Shown here in pieces: positions 1-7,919 of a DNA stretch of 64,000 bases. Position 1 is the first letter of the stretch, and every line of letters begins with the position of its first letter. Both the position numbers and the translations under genes were made by a program. Below the pieces are notes generated by a model. That model was not told where the DNA came from. It saw only the letters and a list, made by a program, of their open reading frames with translations, and did no database searches. The DNA is from Aromatoleum tolulyticum (GTDB lineage Bacteria > Pseudomonadota > Gammaproteobacteria > Burkholderiales > Rhodocyclaceae), in assembly GCF_900156155.1 (NCBI RefSeq), contig NZ_FTMD01000004.1, positions 186,001-250,000 of the forward strand. Reading direction: 5' to 3'.

Positions 1-620
1 GCCCGATCGATTTCCGCGAGGGGCGCCAGCGCACGCTGCACGGCCCAACGCGTCGCGACGGCAGCGGCGAGCAGCGCCAGGAGCACGCCGCCGGCGACGG
101 CCCGCAGGTCGTCCCACGCGTCGAGCACCGAACGCGAGGCGTCGGGCCGCAGCAGGATCTCGCGGTCGCCCGCGTCGAAACGGCGCACCGGCAGCGTCGG
201 CGCGACCCAGTCCGAGAACCAGGCGGGCGCGAAACGTCCCGCCTTGTAGGTGGATTCCGGCGAAACGTGGAGCAGCCGGCCGTCGGCGGCGACGACTTCG
301 AGGCGATTCGCGCGCAGTCGGCCGACCGCACGCAGGTGCCCCATCAGGCGCGCGGGTCCCTCGTCGGGGTCGCGCAGGGTCTCCGACACGAGCACGACGA
401 GCCACTGCTGGGCGACCTGGCTCGCCGCATGCACTTCCTCTCGGATCGCGCGTCGGGTCTCGCCCAACCACCATGCGATGCCGGCGGCTTGCACCACGAT
501 CAGGGCGGCGAAGAGGACGAAGCCGACGCGCGACGCGAGCGAGACCGGGCGAGACCGCGCCGTGCGCCCGCGGACACGTCCGAACGACGACGGCCAGAGG
601 AAGGTCGCGGTGGAATTCAC
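1..620 (-). CDS. Sensor histidine kinase, N-terminal part (cut by window edge)
   Basis: About 206 residues are visible; the HAMP end and the kinase core lie outside the window. A first membrane segment (residues ~32-52), a periplasmic segment of ~120 residues and a second membrane segment (~174-192) are followed by RWAVQRALAPLAEIDR, the usual start of a HAMP linker. The layout resembles sensors with a LapD/MoxY-type periplasmic domain. I chose the GTG at 620 because it overlaps the TGA of the upstream quinone oxidoreductase in a GTGA arrangement, which indicates translational coupling. As the last visible gene of the PQQ-dehydrogenase cluster it may sense the alcohol substrate or periplasmic redox state. 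MoxY is the sensor beside methanol dehydrogenase in Paracoccus, so the pairing is plausible but inferred. The response regulator would lie beyond the edge. Confidence 0.75.
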   Translation of the reverse strand, partial: MNSTATFLWPSSFGRVRGRTARSRPVSLASRVGFVLFAALIVVQAAGIAWWLGETRRAIREEVHAASQVAQQWLVVLVSETLRDPDEGPARLMGHLRAVGRLRANRLEVVAADGRLLHVSPESTYKAGRFAPAWFSDWVAPTLPVRRFDAGDREILLRPDASRSVLDAWDDLRAVAGGVLLALLAAAVATRWAVQRALAPLAEIDR

Positions 621-1606
621 GGGATCAGCACACTGCAGCCGGTGGTGAGGCGGGCCTCGAGATCCTGGTGCGCGCGGGCCGCATCCGCCAGCGGATAACG
701 CCGCTCGACCGGGATCGTGACCGCGCCGCGGGCGACCATGCCGAACAGGTCGTCGGCCATCTCCTGCGTCGCTTCGCGGCTCGCCAGGTGAGTAAAGAGG
801 GTCGGACGACTGACGTAAAGGGACTTGGCGGCGAGCATCTGCAGGCTGAAAGGTGGAACCGGCCCCGAGGACGACCCGAACACCGCGAGCAGCCCGAACG
901 GACGCAGGCACTGCAGCGAGCCCGCGAAGGTGTCGTTGCCGACCGAGTCGTAGACGACCTTCACACCCTGGCCGCCGGTGATGTCGGCGACCCGCGCGAC
1001 GAAGTCCTCGCGGCGGTAGTCGATCACATGCGCGGCGCCGTTGAGCAGCGCGAGCGCGCATTTCTCGGGCGAGCCGGCCGTGCCGATGAGCTTGAGCCCC
1101 ATGGCGCGCGCCCACTGGCAGGCGATCAGGCCGACCCCGCCCGCCGCCGCGTGGAACAGCACGAAGTCGCCCGGCAGGAGCCCGCCCCGCGGCTGCGTCT
1201 GGCGCAGCAGGTACTGCACGGTGAGCCCCTTGAGCATCATCGCCGCGCCGGTGTCGTAGTCGATTTCGTCCGGCAGGCGCACGACGTTCTTCGCCGGCAA
1301 TACGCGCGCCGTGCTATAGGCGCCCGGCGGCTGGCAGGCGTAGGCGGCGCGGTCGCCGGGCTGCAGGTGGGCGACGCCCTCCCCCACCGCTTCGACGATG
1401 CCGGCGCCTTCCATGCCGATGCCGGCCGGCATGTCCAGCGGATAGAGCCCGCTGCGGTAGTAAACGTCGATGAAGTTCAAGCCGCAGGCGTGGTGGCGGA
1501 TGCGCACTTCGCCGGGACCGGGCATCCCGACCGGCACCTCCTCCAGACGCAGCACTTCGGGGCCGCCGGGCGTGTGGATGCGGATCGCACGTTCGATTGT
1601 TGGCAT
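617..1606 (-). CDS. NADPH:quinone oxidoreductase (zeta-crystallin/QorA-like, MDR family)
   Basis: The 329-residue protein is close in length to E. coli QorA. It has the zinc-free medium-chain reductase layout: a GroES-like N-terminal half with GxNFIDVYYRSGLYP (residues ~42-58) and a Rossmann half with HAAAGGVGLIACQWA (~152-166). It probably performs a cytosolic one- or two-electron reduction of a quinone or enone using NADPH. The ATG at 1606 gives the standard N-terminus of the family (PTIERAIRIHTPGGPEVL); an ATG at 1618 would add four residues. It follows the outer-membrane channel gene after a perfect hairpin and overlaps the sensor-kinase start by 4 bases. Its role in the alcohol pathway is unknown; detoxifying an enone or quinone intermediate is one possibility. 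Confidence 0.85.
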   Translation of the reverse strand: MPTIERAIRIHTPGGPEVLRLEEVPVGMPGPGEVRIRHHACGLNFIDVYYRSGLYPLDMPAGIGMEGAGIVEAVGEGVAHLQPGDRAAYACQPPGAYSTARVLPAKNVVRLPDEIDYDTGAAMMLKGLTVQYLLRQTQPRGGLLPGDFVLFHAAAGGVGLIACQWARAMGLKLIGTAGSPEKCALALLNGAAHVIDYRREDFVARVADITGGQGVKVVYDSVGNDTFAGSLQCLRPFGLLAVFGSSSGPVPPFSLQMLAAKSLYVSRPTLFTHLASREATQEMADDLFGMVARGAVTIPVERRYPLADAARAHQDLEARLTTGCSVLIP

Positions 1607-1620
1607 CTTCGCTCTCATGC

Positions 1621-1648
1621 CCGCGGGGGAGCAGGCGCTCCCCCGCGG
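1621..1648. other. Perfect 12-bp intercistronic hairpin
   Basis: CCGCGGGGGAGC (1621-1632) and GCTCCCCCGCGG (1637-1648) form a perfect 12-bp stem with a four-base loop. It lies between the stop of the channel gene (1655) and the start of the quinone oxidoreductase. There is no T-tract, so it is more likely an mRNA stabiliser or a translational/transcriptional attenuator than a full terminator. Confidence 0.7.
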
Positions 1649-1654
1649 CACACG

Positions 1655-2524
1655 TCAGAACACGTACGCGAAGCGCACGTTGAGGTTGTTCGACACCGGC
1701 ATGTTCTTGCCGTCGATGCCGCCCTCGTAATGGACCGACAGGTGGTAGGTCGGTGCCAGGTGGAACATCACCCCGACCGCCCCGGCAAGTTCATGCGCGG
1801 CGGGAGCGCCGTCCTTGCTGTTCTGCCACTGGTAATCCACGCCGACGTACGGCTCGATCAGCTGCGAGACGCGGTAGCCGAAGCGGTTGTTGAAGTAGTA
1901 CTGGTTGGCCGGCTCGGCCGCGCCCTTGCGCTCGACGGGACCGTTGATCGTCGCGCCGAGGTTGCCGGTGTAGTTGAACTTGTCGTACTGGGCGTCCCAG
2001 AACACCGAGGCGACGACGTTCCAGCGCGTCGAACGCAGGTCGCGGTCGCCGACGGGAATCTGCACGAAGAACATGTCGGTGCCGAGGGTCCAGTTCTGGT
2101 TCGGCTTGATCCAGAACGCCGGGCCGGTGAGCAGGTCGGCGATGCCGCTGACGCCATCGCCGGTATCGCGGTTCTGGATGCTGACCTTCGGCACGATGAG
2201 TTCCCAGGCAATGCCGACGCCGTCGGTGACTTCCCAGAAGTGCACGAACTTGGAAAGGCTGACAAAGGCCTCGACATCGTCCGAACTGTCCTTGCCGCCG
2301 TTGTTGCCCCACACATCCCCGGTCTTCTGGAAGGTGGAGTACTCGACGAACACGTTCCAGGGCTTCATGCCCTTGGGGTCGGGAAGCGAGTATTCGTGCG
2401 GGCCGATGAAACCGCGCGTGACCTGCGCATTGGCGACGGTCGCGCCCGCACACAGCGCCGCCACTGCCACTCCCTGGATCACTTTCGTGACGCACGACTT
2501 CTTGACGCTCTTCCGGTTTTTCAC
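1655..2524 (-). CDS. Outer-membrane channel of the phenol-MetA-degradation family
   Basis: This is a predicted outer-membrane beta-barrel of 289 residues. A signal peptide is visible (KKSCVTKVIQGVAVAALCAGATVANAQ, cut near residue 33), followed by alternating amphipathic strands and a terminal aromatic residue (VRFAYVF), the usual barrel signal. The family (Pfam Phenol_MetA_deg type) accompanies aromatic and alcohol catabolic operons and is taken to help hydrophobic substrates cross the outer membrane. I chose the GTG at 2524 because AGGAGA lies seven bases upstream and the signal peptide then begins directly; the frame is open further upstream but without protein-like character. It sits between the aldehyde dehydrogenase and the quinone oxidoreductase on the same strand. 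The substrate is not deducible. Confidence 0.75.
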   Translation of the reverse strand: MKNRKSVKKSCVTKVIQGVAVAALCAGATVANAQVTRGFIGPHEYSLPDPKGMKPWNVFVEYSTFQKTGDVWGNNGGKDSSDDVEAFVSLSKFVHFWEVTDGVGIAWELIVPKVSIQNRDTGDGVSGIADLLTGPAFWIKPNQNWTLGTDMFFVQIPVGDRDLRSTRWNVVASVFWDAQYDKFNYTGNLGATINGPVERKGAAEPANQYYFNNRFGYRVSQLIEPYVGVDYQWQNSKDGAPAAHELAGAVGVMFHLAPTYHLSVHYEGGIDGKNMPVSNNLNVRFAYVF

Positions 2525-2654
2525 TTTTGGTCTCCTGCTTCTTCTGATGAATGGCGCACACACGCGCCGATCTTCGATTTCGCGGGCGTGACTCGCCCCT
2601 CCGGGACCCGCAGCGCGGATCCCGGCCCCTTCTCCCTGCTTGAAACGGATGCGA

Positions 2655-4088
2655 TCAGGTGGTCTGGAGATAGACCACGTGGGTTTCGGTGTACTCGTAC
2701 AGACCGTGCTTGCCGTCGGCCCCGCCGATGCCGGATTTGCGCCGGCCAGCATGGAAGCCCTGCATCGCCTCGAAGTGTTCGCGGTTGATGTAGGTCTCGC
2801 CGAAGCGCAGCTCGCGCGTCGCCTTCATCGCGGCGTTCAGGTCGCGCGTGAAGATCGACGAGGTCAGGCCGTACTCGGAGTCGTTCGCGAGCGCGATGGC
2901 CTCGTCGAGGTCCTCGACGATCTGCACCGGCAGAACCGGTCCGAAGATCTCCTTCGTCATCACGTCCATGTCGGAGCGGCAGCCCATCAACACCGTCGGC
3001 TCGTAGTGGAAGCCCTCGCGGCCGGCGACCTTGCCGCCGGTGAGGATCTCGGCGCCCTGCTGGCGGGCGCTGTCGACCAGTGCGGCGACCTTGTCGAGGC
3101 CCAGCTTGTTCACCAGCGGCCCCATGTGCAGGCCCTGCTCGGCCATCGGGTTGCCGTAGCGAGTCTCGGCCATCAGCGCGGCAAGCTTTTCGGCGAGTGC
3201 ATTGGCGACGCCGCGCTGCACATACACTCGCTCGGCGGCGTTGCACACCTGCCCGGTGTTGAGCACGCGCGACGCATGCAGCGCCTTTGCCGTCAGGTCC
3301 AGGTCGGCGTCGGCGAGGACGATCGCGGGTGCCTTGCCGCCCAGTTCCAGGTTCACGCGGGTCAGGTTGCGCGCCGCGGTTTCCATGATGCGGATGCCGG
3401 TCTGCACACTGCCGGTGAAGCTCACCAGGCCGACATCCTTGTGCGCGCTCAGCGCCGCGCCGGTATTGCCCGCCCCGCTGACGAGGTTGAACACGCCGGC
3501 CGGCAGCCCGCACTCGGCGACGATCTCGGCGAACTCGACGGCGTTGAGCGGCGTCTCTTCGCTCGACTTGATGACGATGGTGTTGCCCGTGATCAGCGCC
3601 GGCGCCATCTTGCGAGCGATGAGGAAGAACGGGAAATTCCACGGCAGGATGCCCGCCGTCACGCCGATCGGCTTGCGATGCAGGAAGATCGTCTCGCCCG
3701 GACGGTCGCTGGGGATGATCTCGCCTTCGATGCGCCGCGCCCACTCGGACATGTAGTCCATGTAGTTGGCGGTGAAATCCACCTCGACGCGCGCGAGGTC
3801 GAGGATCTTGCCCTGCTCCAGCGTGATCGTCTGCGCGAGGCGTTCCTTGTTGTCGCGCAGCTTGTTGGCGATGCGGCGCAGGTGGCCGGCGCGCTCGATC
3901 GCCGGGAGCTTCTCCCACGCGGGCTGGGCGCGCCTGGCCGCCTCGACCGCACGATCGACGTCGGCTGGCGTGGAGGCCGGGACGACGCCCAGGAGTTCGT
4001 GCGTCGCGGGGTTGCGCACTTCGATCGTCGCGCCCCCTTCCGAGTCCACGAATTGGTTGTCGATGAAGTTGCGATACGACTTGCTCAT
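2655..4088 (-). CDS. aldA: NAD-dependent aldehyde dehydrogenase, AldA-like
   Basis: The 477-residue cytosolic enzyme should oxidise an aldehyde to its carboxylate with NAD. Key residues are present: Asn151 in PWNFP, the general base Glu248 in LELGGKAP and the nucleophile Cys282 in NTGQVCN. Long identical stretches to E. coli lactaldehyde/glycolaldehyde dehydrogenase AldA can be recognised, such as NFPFFLIARKMAPAL and the end GFHAGRRKSGIGGADGKHGL, so this subfamily is clear. The ATG at 4088 has GAGGACA upstream. It follows the PQQ dehydrogenase with a 106-base gap that carries a terminator-like hairpin and a GAATTC operator copy, so it may be transcribed separately. It is the natural second step after the alcohol dehydrogenase; the actual substrate may differ from lactaldehyde. 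Confidence 0.9.
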   Translation of the reverse strand: MSKSYRNFIDNQFVDSEGGATIEVRNPATHELLGVVPASTPADVDRAVEAARRAQPAWEKLPAIERAGHLRRIANKLRDNKERLAQTITLEQGKILDLARVEVDFTANYMDYMSEWARRIEGEIIPSDRPGETIFLHRKPIGVTAGILPWNFPFFLIARKMAPALITGNTIVIKSSEETPLNAVEFAEIVAECGLPAGVFNLVSGAGNTGAALSAHKDVGLVSFTGSVQTGIRIMETAARNLTRVNLELGGKAPAIVLADADLDLTAKALHASRVLNTGQVCNAAERVYVQRGVANALAEKLAALMAETRYGNPMAEQGLHMGPLVNKLGLDKVAALVDSARQQGAEILTGGKVAGREGFHYEPTVLMGCRSDMDVMTKEIFGPVLPVQIVEDLDEAIALANDSEYGLTSSIFTRDLNAAMKATRELRFGETYINREHFEAMQGFHAGRRKSGIGGADGKHGLYEYTETHVVYLQTT

Positions 4089-4136
4089 TTGCTTGTCCTC
4101 ATGTGCTTGACGGGTGCCACGGCACGGCCCTGTCGA

Positions 4137-4148
4137 ACTCTGAATTCA
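4137..4148. promoter_or_regulatory. Operator-like site upstream of the aldehyde dehydrogenase
   Basis: ACTCTGAATTCA matches the first 12 bases of the perfect palindrome ACTCTGAATTCAGAGT found at the Rieske promoter. It lies ~50 bases upstream of the aldehyde dehydrogenase ATG. The right half of the palindrome is degraded (TCGA instead of GAGT), and no good -35/-10 pair surrounds it, so it is the weakest of the four copies. Confidence 0.45.
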
Positions 4149-4160
4149 TCGAGCCGAGGC

Positions 4161-4186
4161 AAAAAAGCCGGGCCGCGGGGCAGCCC
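4161..4186 (-). terminator. Weak terminator-like hairpin after the PQQ dehydrogenase gene
   Basis: On the minus strand a short GC stem (CGGGC / GCCCG) is followed by GCTTTTTT just after the PQQ dehydrogenase stop codon. The stem is only about five base pairs, so partial termination before the aldehyde dehydrogenase is the more likely role. Confidence 0.45.
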
Positions 4187-4194
4187 GTCCAGGA

Positions 4195-5931
4195 TCACTT
4201 CGCGAGCTTGTAGACCATCACGGTCCCGCCCTGCGGCACCACCGTCTTCTCGCCCAGCAGTCGATTGATACCCCCTTGCATGCGCTCGGCATCGACGCCC
4301 CAGCCCGACTGGACGGCGATGTACTGCTCGCCATTGACTTCGAACGCGGTCGGCACGCCGGTCACGCCCGACGGCGTCGGCACCTCCCACAGCAGCTTGC
4401 CGGTGGTCGCGTTGAAGGCGCGGAACATGCGGTCATTGGTGCCTCCGCCGAAGACCAGGTTGCCACCGGTGGTGAGCAGCGGCCCCCAGTTGAAGGTCGG
4501 GAACTTGTGCGTCCATACCTGCTTGCCGGTCTTCAGGTCCCAGGCCTGGATCTCGCCCATCGTCTTCGGCGCGTCCTTCTTGCCCATCTCCCAGCGCAGG
4601 CCGGTCAGGATCGCCTCGATCGGGTAGCCGATGTAGAGGTCGCCCTTCTTGTACTTGGTCGGCTCGGGTTCCGGCAGCTCGGCGCACAGGTTGTTGTTCG
4701 CCGGGATGTAGAGCAGGCCGGTCTTCGGGTTGTAGGCCTCCGGCGTCCAGTCCTTGCCGCCCCACAACGAGGGGCAGAAGTGCACGTCACCCTTGCCCAT
4801 GCCCGGGCGGCGCTCCTCGAAATAGGTCGGCCGGCCGGTCTTGGGGTCGATCGACTTGATCGTGTTGTTATTGACGTAGGGATAGGCGTCGACGAAGTTC
4901 AGCTTCTGGCCGTCACGGTCCAGCACCCACAGGTAGCCGTTGCGACCGGCATGCACGGCGGTCTTGACCTTCTTGCCCTTGACCTCGGTATCGATCAGCA
5001 GTGGCGCCGAGACTTCGTCCCAGTCCCACGCGTCGTTGGGGTTGTACTGGAAATAGCTCTTCAGGGCGCCGGTATCGACGTCGAGGGTGATCGTCGAGCC
5101 GGTGTAGAGGTTGTCGCCCTTGCGCCCCTCGGTCGGCCAGGGCGCCGGGTTTCCGGTGCCCCAGTACGCCAGGTTGGTGTCGGGGTCATAGGTGCCGGTG
5201 ATCCAGATGCTGCCGCCACCGTTCTTGTAGGTCTCGCCCGGCCAGGTATCGCCGCCCGGCTCGCCCGGCGCCGCGGTGGTGAAGGTGCGCCACAGCTCGT
5301 TGCCGGTTTCCGCATCGAAGGCCGCGACGAATCCGCGCACCCCCGTTTCGCCCCCCGAGGACCCCACCATGATCTTGCCCTTGGCCGCGAGCGGGGCGAG
5401 CGTGATGTACTGCAGCGCCTTCCAGTCGCCGACCTGCTTGATCCACAGTTCCTTGCCGGTCTTGGCATCGAGCGCGACGAGATGGGCATCGACGGTCGCC
5501 ACGTACACCTTGTCGCCATACAGGGCGACGCCGCGGTTGGTCGGATGGAGCTGGAGCATCTCGCCCGGCAGTTCCTTCTTGTAGCGCCACAGCTCCTTGC
5601 CGGTCTTGGCATCCAGCGCGATCACCTGCGCGCCCGGCGTCGTGACGAACATGTAGCCGTTATTCACGATCGGGGGGGACTGGTGGCCTTCCTTCTGACC
5701 GGTGGCGAACGCCCAGGCAAGTTGCAGCTTGCCGACGTTCTTGTCGGTGATCTGCGCCAGCGGGCTGTAGCCCCAGCCCGCGTAGTTGCCGCGATACTGG
5801 AGCCAGTTCGCGGCTTCCGGGTTCTTAAGCCGCGCGTCGGTAACGGGCGCATAGTCGCCGGGCGCGGCGGACACGGCCGCCGGGAGTACCGCGACGGCAC
5901 AAACGGCGATGCCCTTCATCAGACCCTTCAT
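4195..5931 (-). CDS. Periplasmic PQQ-dependent alcohol dehydrogenase with lanthanide-type Asp pair
   Basis: This 578-residue quinoprotein of the methanol/ethanol dehydrogenase family has a signal peptide (residues 1-22) and repeated beta-propeller tryptophan motifs such as ALDAKTGKELW. It oxidises a primary alcohol in the periplasm. Metal and catalytic residues fall at the classic positions: Glu195 (SGGETGVRGF), Asn261 (GTGNPAPW), Asp303 and Asp305 in NDAWDWDE. An Asp two residues after the catalytic Asp is the hallmark of lanthanide-dependent XoxF/PedH-type enzymes, whereas calcium enzymes carry a small residue there. The vicinal Cys-Cys that lies against PQQ in this family is absent: the aligned stretch reads LQLHPTNRGVALYGDKVYV (126-144). 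Membrane glucose dehydrogenase likewise has a histidine in place of that disulfide. It lies between the Rieske and aldehyde dehydrogenase genes. No cytochrome c partner gene is nearby. Confidence 0.9.
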   Translation of the reverse strand: MKGLMKGIAVCAVAVLPAAVSAAPGDYAPVTDARLKNPEAANWLQYRGNYAGWGYSPLAQITDKNVGKLQLAWAFATGQKEGHQSPPIVNNGYMFVTTPGAQVIALDAKTGKELWRYKKELPGEMLQLHPTNRGVALYGDKVYVATVDAHLVALDAKTGKELWIKQVGDWKALQYITLAPLAAKGKIMVGSSGGETGVRGFVAAFDAETGNELWRTFTTAAPGEPGGDTWPGETYKNGGGSIWITGTYDPDTNLAYWGTGNPAPWPTEGRKGDNLYTGSTITLDVDTGALKSYFQYNPNDAWDWDEVSAPLLIDTEVKGKKVKTAVHAGRNGYLWVLDRDGQKLNFVDAYPYVNNNTIKSIDPKTGRPTYFEERRPGMGKGDVHFCPSLWGGKDWTPEAYNPKTGLLYIPANNNLCAELPEPEPTKYKKGDLYIGYPIEAILTGLRWEMGKKDAPKTMGEIQAWDLKTGKQVWTHKFPTFNWGPLLTTGGNLVFGGGTNDRMFRAFNATTGKLLWEVPTPSGVTGVPTAFEVNGEQYIAVQSGWGVDAERMQGGINRLLGEKTVVPQGGTVMVYKLAK

Positions 5932-6003
5932 TTTCTTGTCTCCTCTTGTGTTGGAAGCCGCGGCTTGGTGGAAGCCGCGGGTATGGCAAAACGGTGAGGC
6001 GTC

Positions 6004-6624
6004 CTACGCCTGCGCCGTGAATCCGGGCGGCGTGGCGAACGGACCGGCAATGACGAGCGTGTCGCCGTCGAGCTTGAGCGGGAGCACCGGGAGCGCGCGC
6101 GGCGCCGGCCCGCCCGCAACCGATCCGCGTTCGAGCGGGCGGAACTTGGAGGCGTGGCAGAAGCACGCGAAGACCTTCTCGCTGCCCATGAAGGTCTTGA
6201 TGTCGCAGCCCATGTGCGTGCAGATTGCGGAGAAAGCGAGCACGCCACCGGCGGACAGGGCTTTCGTCTCCGCGTCGAGTTCGGCTTCGGGGAGGCGAAG
6301 GAGGACGACCTTGTTGAGGCGCGTCTCCGAGCGGATGCGCTTCGCAGCGGCGTCGTACGGGAAGGCCAGCAACGGCTTGCCGACGCGCAGATCCGTGAGC
6401 TTCAGCGGTGTCGGCTCGCCCTCGGCATCCTCCTCGACGAGGAGGTCGCCCGTTGCATGGCGCAGCTCCTCGGGAACCGTTTCGAGCGCCAGTGCCGCAC
6501 GCCCGTGAAGCCCGACTCCGGCTGCCAGGCCGAGCGCGGCGATCTTGAAGATCTTGCGCCGGGTCGAATCGACGGGCGCTTGCGCGGTGCACCCACAAGT
6601 TTCTCTCTGTTCCATTTGACTCAT
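6004..6624 (-). CDS. Tat-exported Rieske [2Fe-2S] protein
   Basis: The 206-residue protein has a twin-arginine signal (STRRKIFKIAALGLAAG) and a C-terminal Rieske domain whose cluster ligands are visible as CTHMGC and CFCH, with ASKF in place of the usual GSxF. It should carry a high-potential [2Fe-2S] cluster on the periplasmic side. It is not the bc1 subunit, which is encoded separately at 43.5-44.1 kb. As first gene of the PQQ dehydrogenase operon it may take electrons from the quinoprotein, a job normally done by a cytochrome c; this is inference. ATG codons at 6630, 6624 and 6615 are all possible; 6624 has GAGG six bases upstream. It is transcribed from an unusually clear promoter with an embedded operator. 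Confidence 0.75.
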   Translation of the reverse strand: MSQMEQRETCGCTAQAPVDSTRRKIFKIAALGLAAGVGLHGRAALALETVPEELRHATGDLLVEEDAEGEPTPLKLTDLRVGKPLLAFPYDAAAKRIRSETRLNKVVLLRLPEAELDAETKALSAGGVLAFSAICTHMGCDIKTFMGSEKVFACFCHASKFRPLERGSVAGGPAPRALPVLPLKLDGDTLVIAGPFATPPGFTAQA

Positions 6625-6695
6625 CTCCATCCTCGGCGACCCCCTGCGCAAGCCCTTGCGGCGGGGATTCTTGTGGCTCAGCTCATGTGTTGCAT

Positions 6696-6757
6696 ACTCT
6701 ACAAACTCTGAATTCAGAGTGCAATAGCTTATTGCGGTTTTTTTGAATTCAGAATTC
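6696..6757 (-). promoter_or_regulatory. Promoter of the Rieske/PQQ dehydrogenase operon with embedded palindromic operator
   Basis: Read on the minus strand, TTGCAC (6719-6724) and TAGAGT (6696-6701) are separated by 17 bases. That spacer is filled by the perfect 16-bp palindrome ACTCTGAATTCAGAGT (6705-6720), which overlaps the last bases of the -35 box. Further upstream lie an inverted repeat GCAATA-gct-TATTGC (6721-6735) and a tandem site GAATTCAGAATTC (6745-6757). An operator inside the -35/-10 spacer implies repression by a dimeric regulator. Confidence 0.65.
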
Positions 6758-6845
6758 CCATTCCGTCGCCGCAGGTATCCGCTACTGCCCGGGCTGCGCG
6801 CCCGCCACGGCCCTGCACGCGCCGTCCGCGGGACGAACGGCAGGC

Positions 6846-7826
6846 CTAAGTGCCGCCTTGGTCGACCAGCATCGCCACTGCGGCCGAGAACGTAAGGAAG
6901 GCACACGCCGTCGTGACAAGGACGACGCGGGCGACACGCCCGGTATCCGCGCCGAACCGCTCGGTGAGCATCGGTACGTTGCTCGCGCTCGGCAGGGCGG
7001 CCACGAGCACGAGGACAGTCAGCGTGAACGGCTCCAGCGGCAGTCCGGCCGCGATGGCGAGCGTCCCGATACCGAGCACCAGCGCGGGATGGACGATCAG
7101 CTTGAAGAACACCACTTGCGGCACGTCACCGACCTCGCGGCCGCCGGCCGCCTGCGCTTTCGCCGCGAGCTGGGATCGCGCGAGCACCGCGCCGATGGTG
7201 AACAAGGCCGTCGGCGACCCAGCATCGGCAAGCATCTCGATGACGCGCATCAGGGGCTGGTACAGCGAGAACCCGGTCGCAGACGACAGGCCGCCGAGCA
7301 TGATCGCCCACGGCAGGGGATTGACCATCACGCTCTTGAGCGCTTTCATGGCCGCCATCCGCGCGCCGCCGGCGTCGGCCGTGCTCACGCGCGACAGCGC
7401 AATGCACAGTGACGAGGTGATCACCATATCCACCGCGAGGGGCACCATCACGGGAGCGGCTGCGCGCGTGCCCAGCAGCGACACGAGCAGCGGCATGCCC
7501 ATGAAGCCGGAGTTGGGGAACGCCGCCACCAGCGCGCCGAACGAGGCGTCGTTCCATCCTACGGCCCCCTTTCGCGTCGTCAGGACGGTCAGGGCCACCA
7601 TCGCCAGCGCACAGATCGCGTAGATCGCGAATGCGCCGACATCGAGGAGCTTGGCGATCGGCGTCCCGGCACTGAAGCGAAAGAGCATGCACGGCAGCGC
7701 GAAGTACAGCACGAAGGTGTTCAGACCCGGGATCGCCTCCAGCGGCAGCATCCGGTGCCGCGCCGCGAGATAGCCGCACAACACCAGCGCGAAAAAAGGA
7801 AAGGTCACCAACAGGATCTGTTCCAT
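6846..7826 (-). CDS. AEC-family permease (auxin efflux carrier/MdcF-like)
   Basis: This 326-residue integral membrane protein has about ten hydrophobic segments in two halves, as in the AEC family. Family features are visible: the N-terminal GYLAARHRMLP loop, NTFVLYFALPCMLF and the NSGFMGMPLL motif in the fourth helix region, which is repeated in degenerate form as SASNVPMLTERFG near the end. Family members export or import organic acids such as malonate or auxin-like carboxylates. It lies directly downstream of the acyl-CoA ligase (93-base gap, same strand), so it probably moves the acid substrate of that ligase or a by-product. The substrate cannot be read from the sequence. Start at ATG 7826. 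Confidence 0.85.
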   Translation of the reverse strand: MEQILLVTFPFFALVLCGYLAARHRMLPLEAIPGLNTFVLYFALPCMLFRFSAGTPIAKLLDVGAFAIYAICALAMVALTVLTTRKGAVGWNDASFGALVAAFPNSGFMGMPLLVSLLGTRAAAPVMVPLAVDMVITSSLCIALSRVSTADAGGARMAAMKALKSVMVNPLPWAIMLGGLSSATGFSLYQPLMRVIEMLADAGSPTALFTIGAVLARSQLAAKAQAAGGREVGDVPQVVFFKLIVHPALVLGIGTLAIAAGLPLEPFTLTVLVLVAALPSASNVPMLTERFGADTGRVARVVLVTTACAFLTFSAAVAMLVDQGGT

Positions 7827-7919
7827 GCAAACGTCTCTCTCGTCCGTATCGCCCCCGGGGCAGCGAGGCCGAAAATGTGATCCGGCGACAGCCCCACCGG
7901 GACTGCCGCCGTCTGGCCG

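Noticed and set aside
473-2788. Long open frame on the plus strand over the quinone oxidoreductase and channel genes
   Set aside because: Its translation is Arg/Ala/His-rich without domains, and it lies antisense to two well-supported genes; it is a high-GC shadow frame.
6721-6735. GCAATA/TATTGC inverted repeat as a terminator of the AEC gene
   Set aside because: The stem is only six bases and it sits directly at the -35 box of the Rieske promoter; a regulatory role is more likely.
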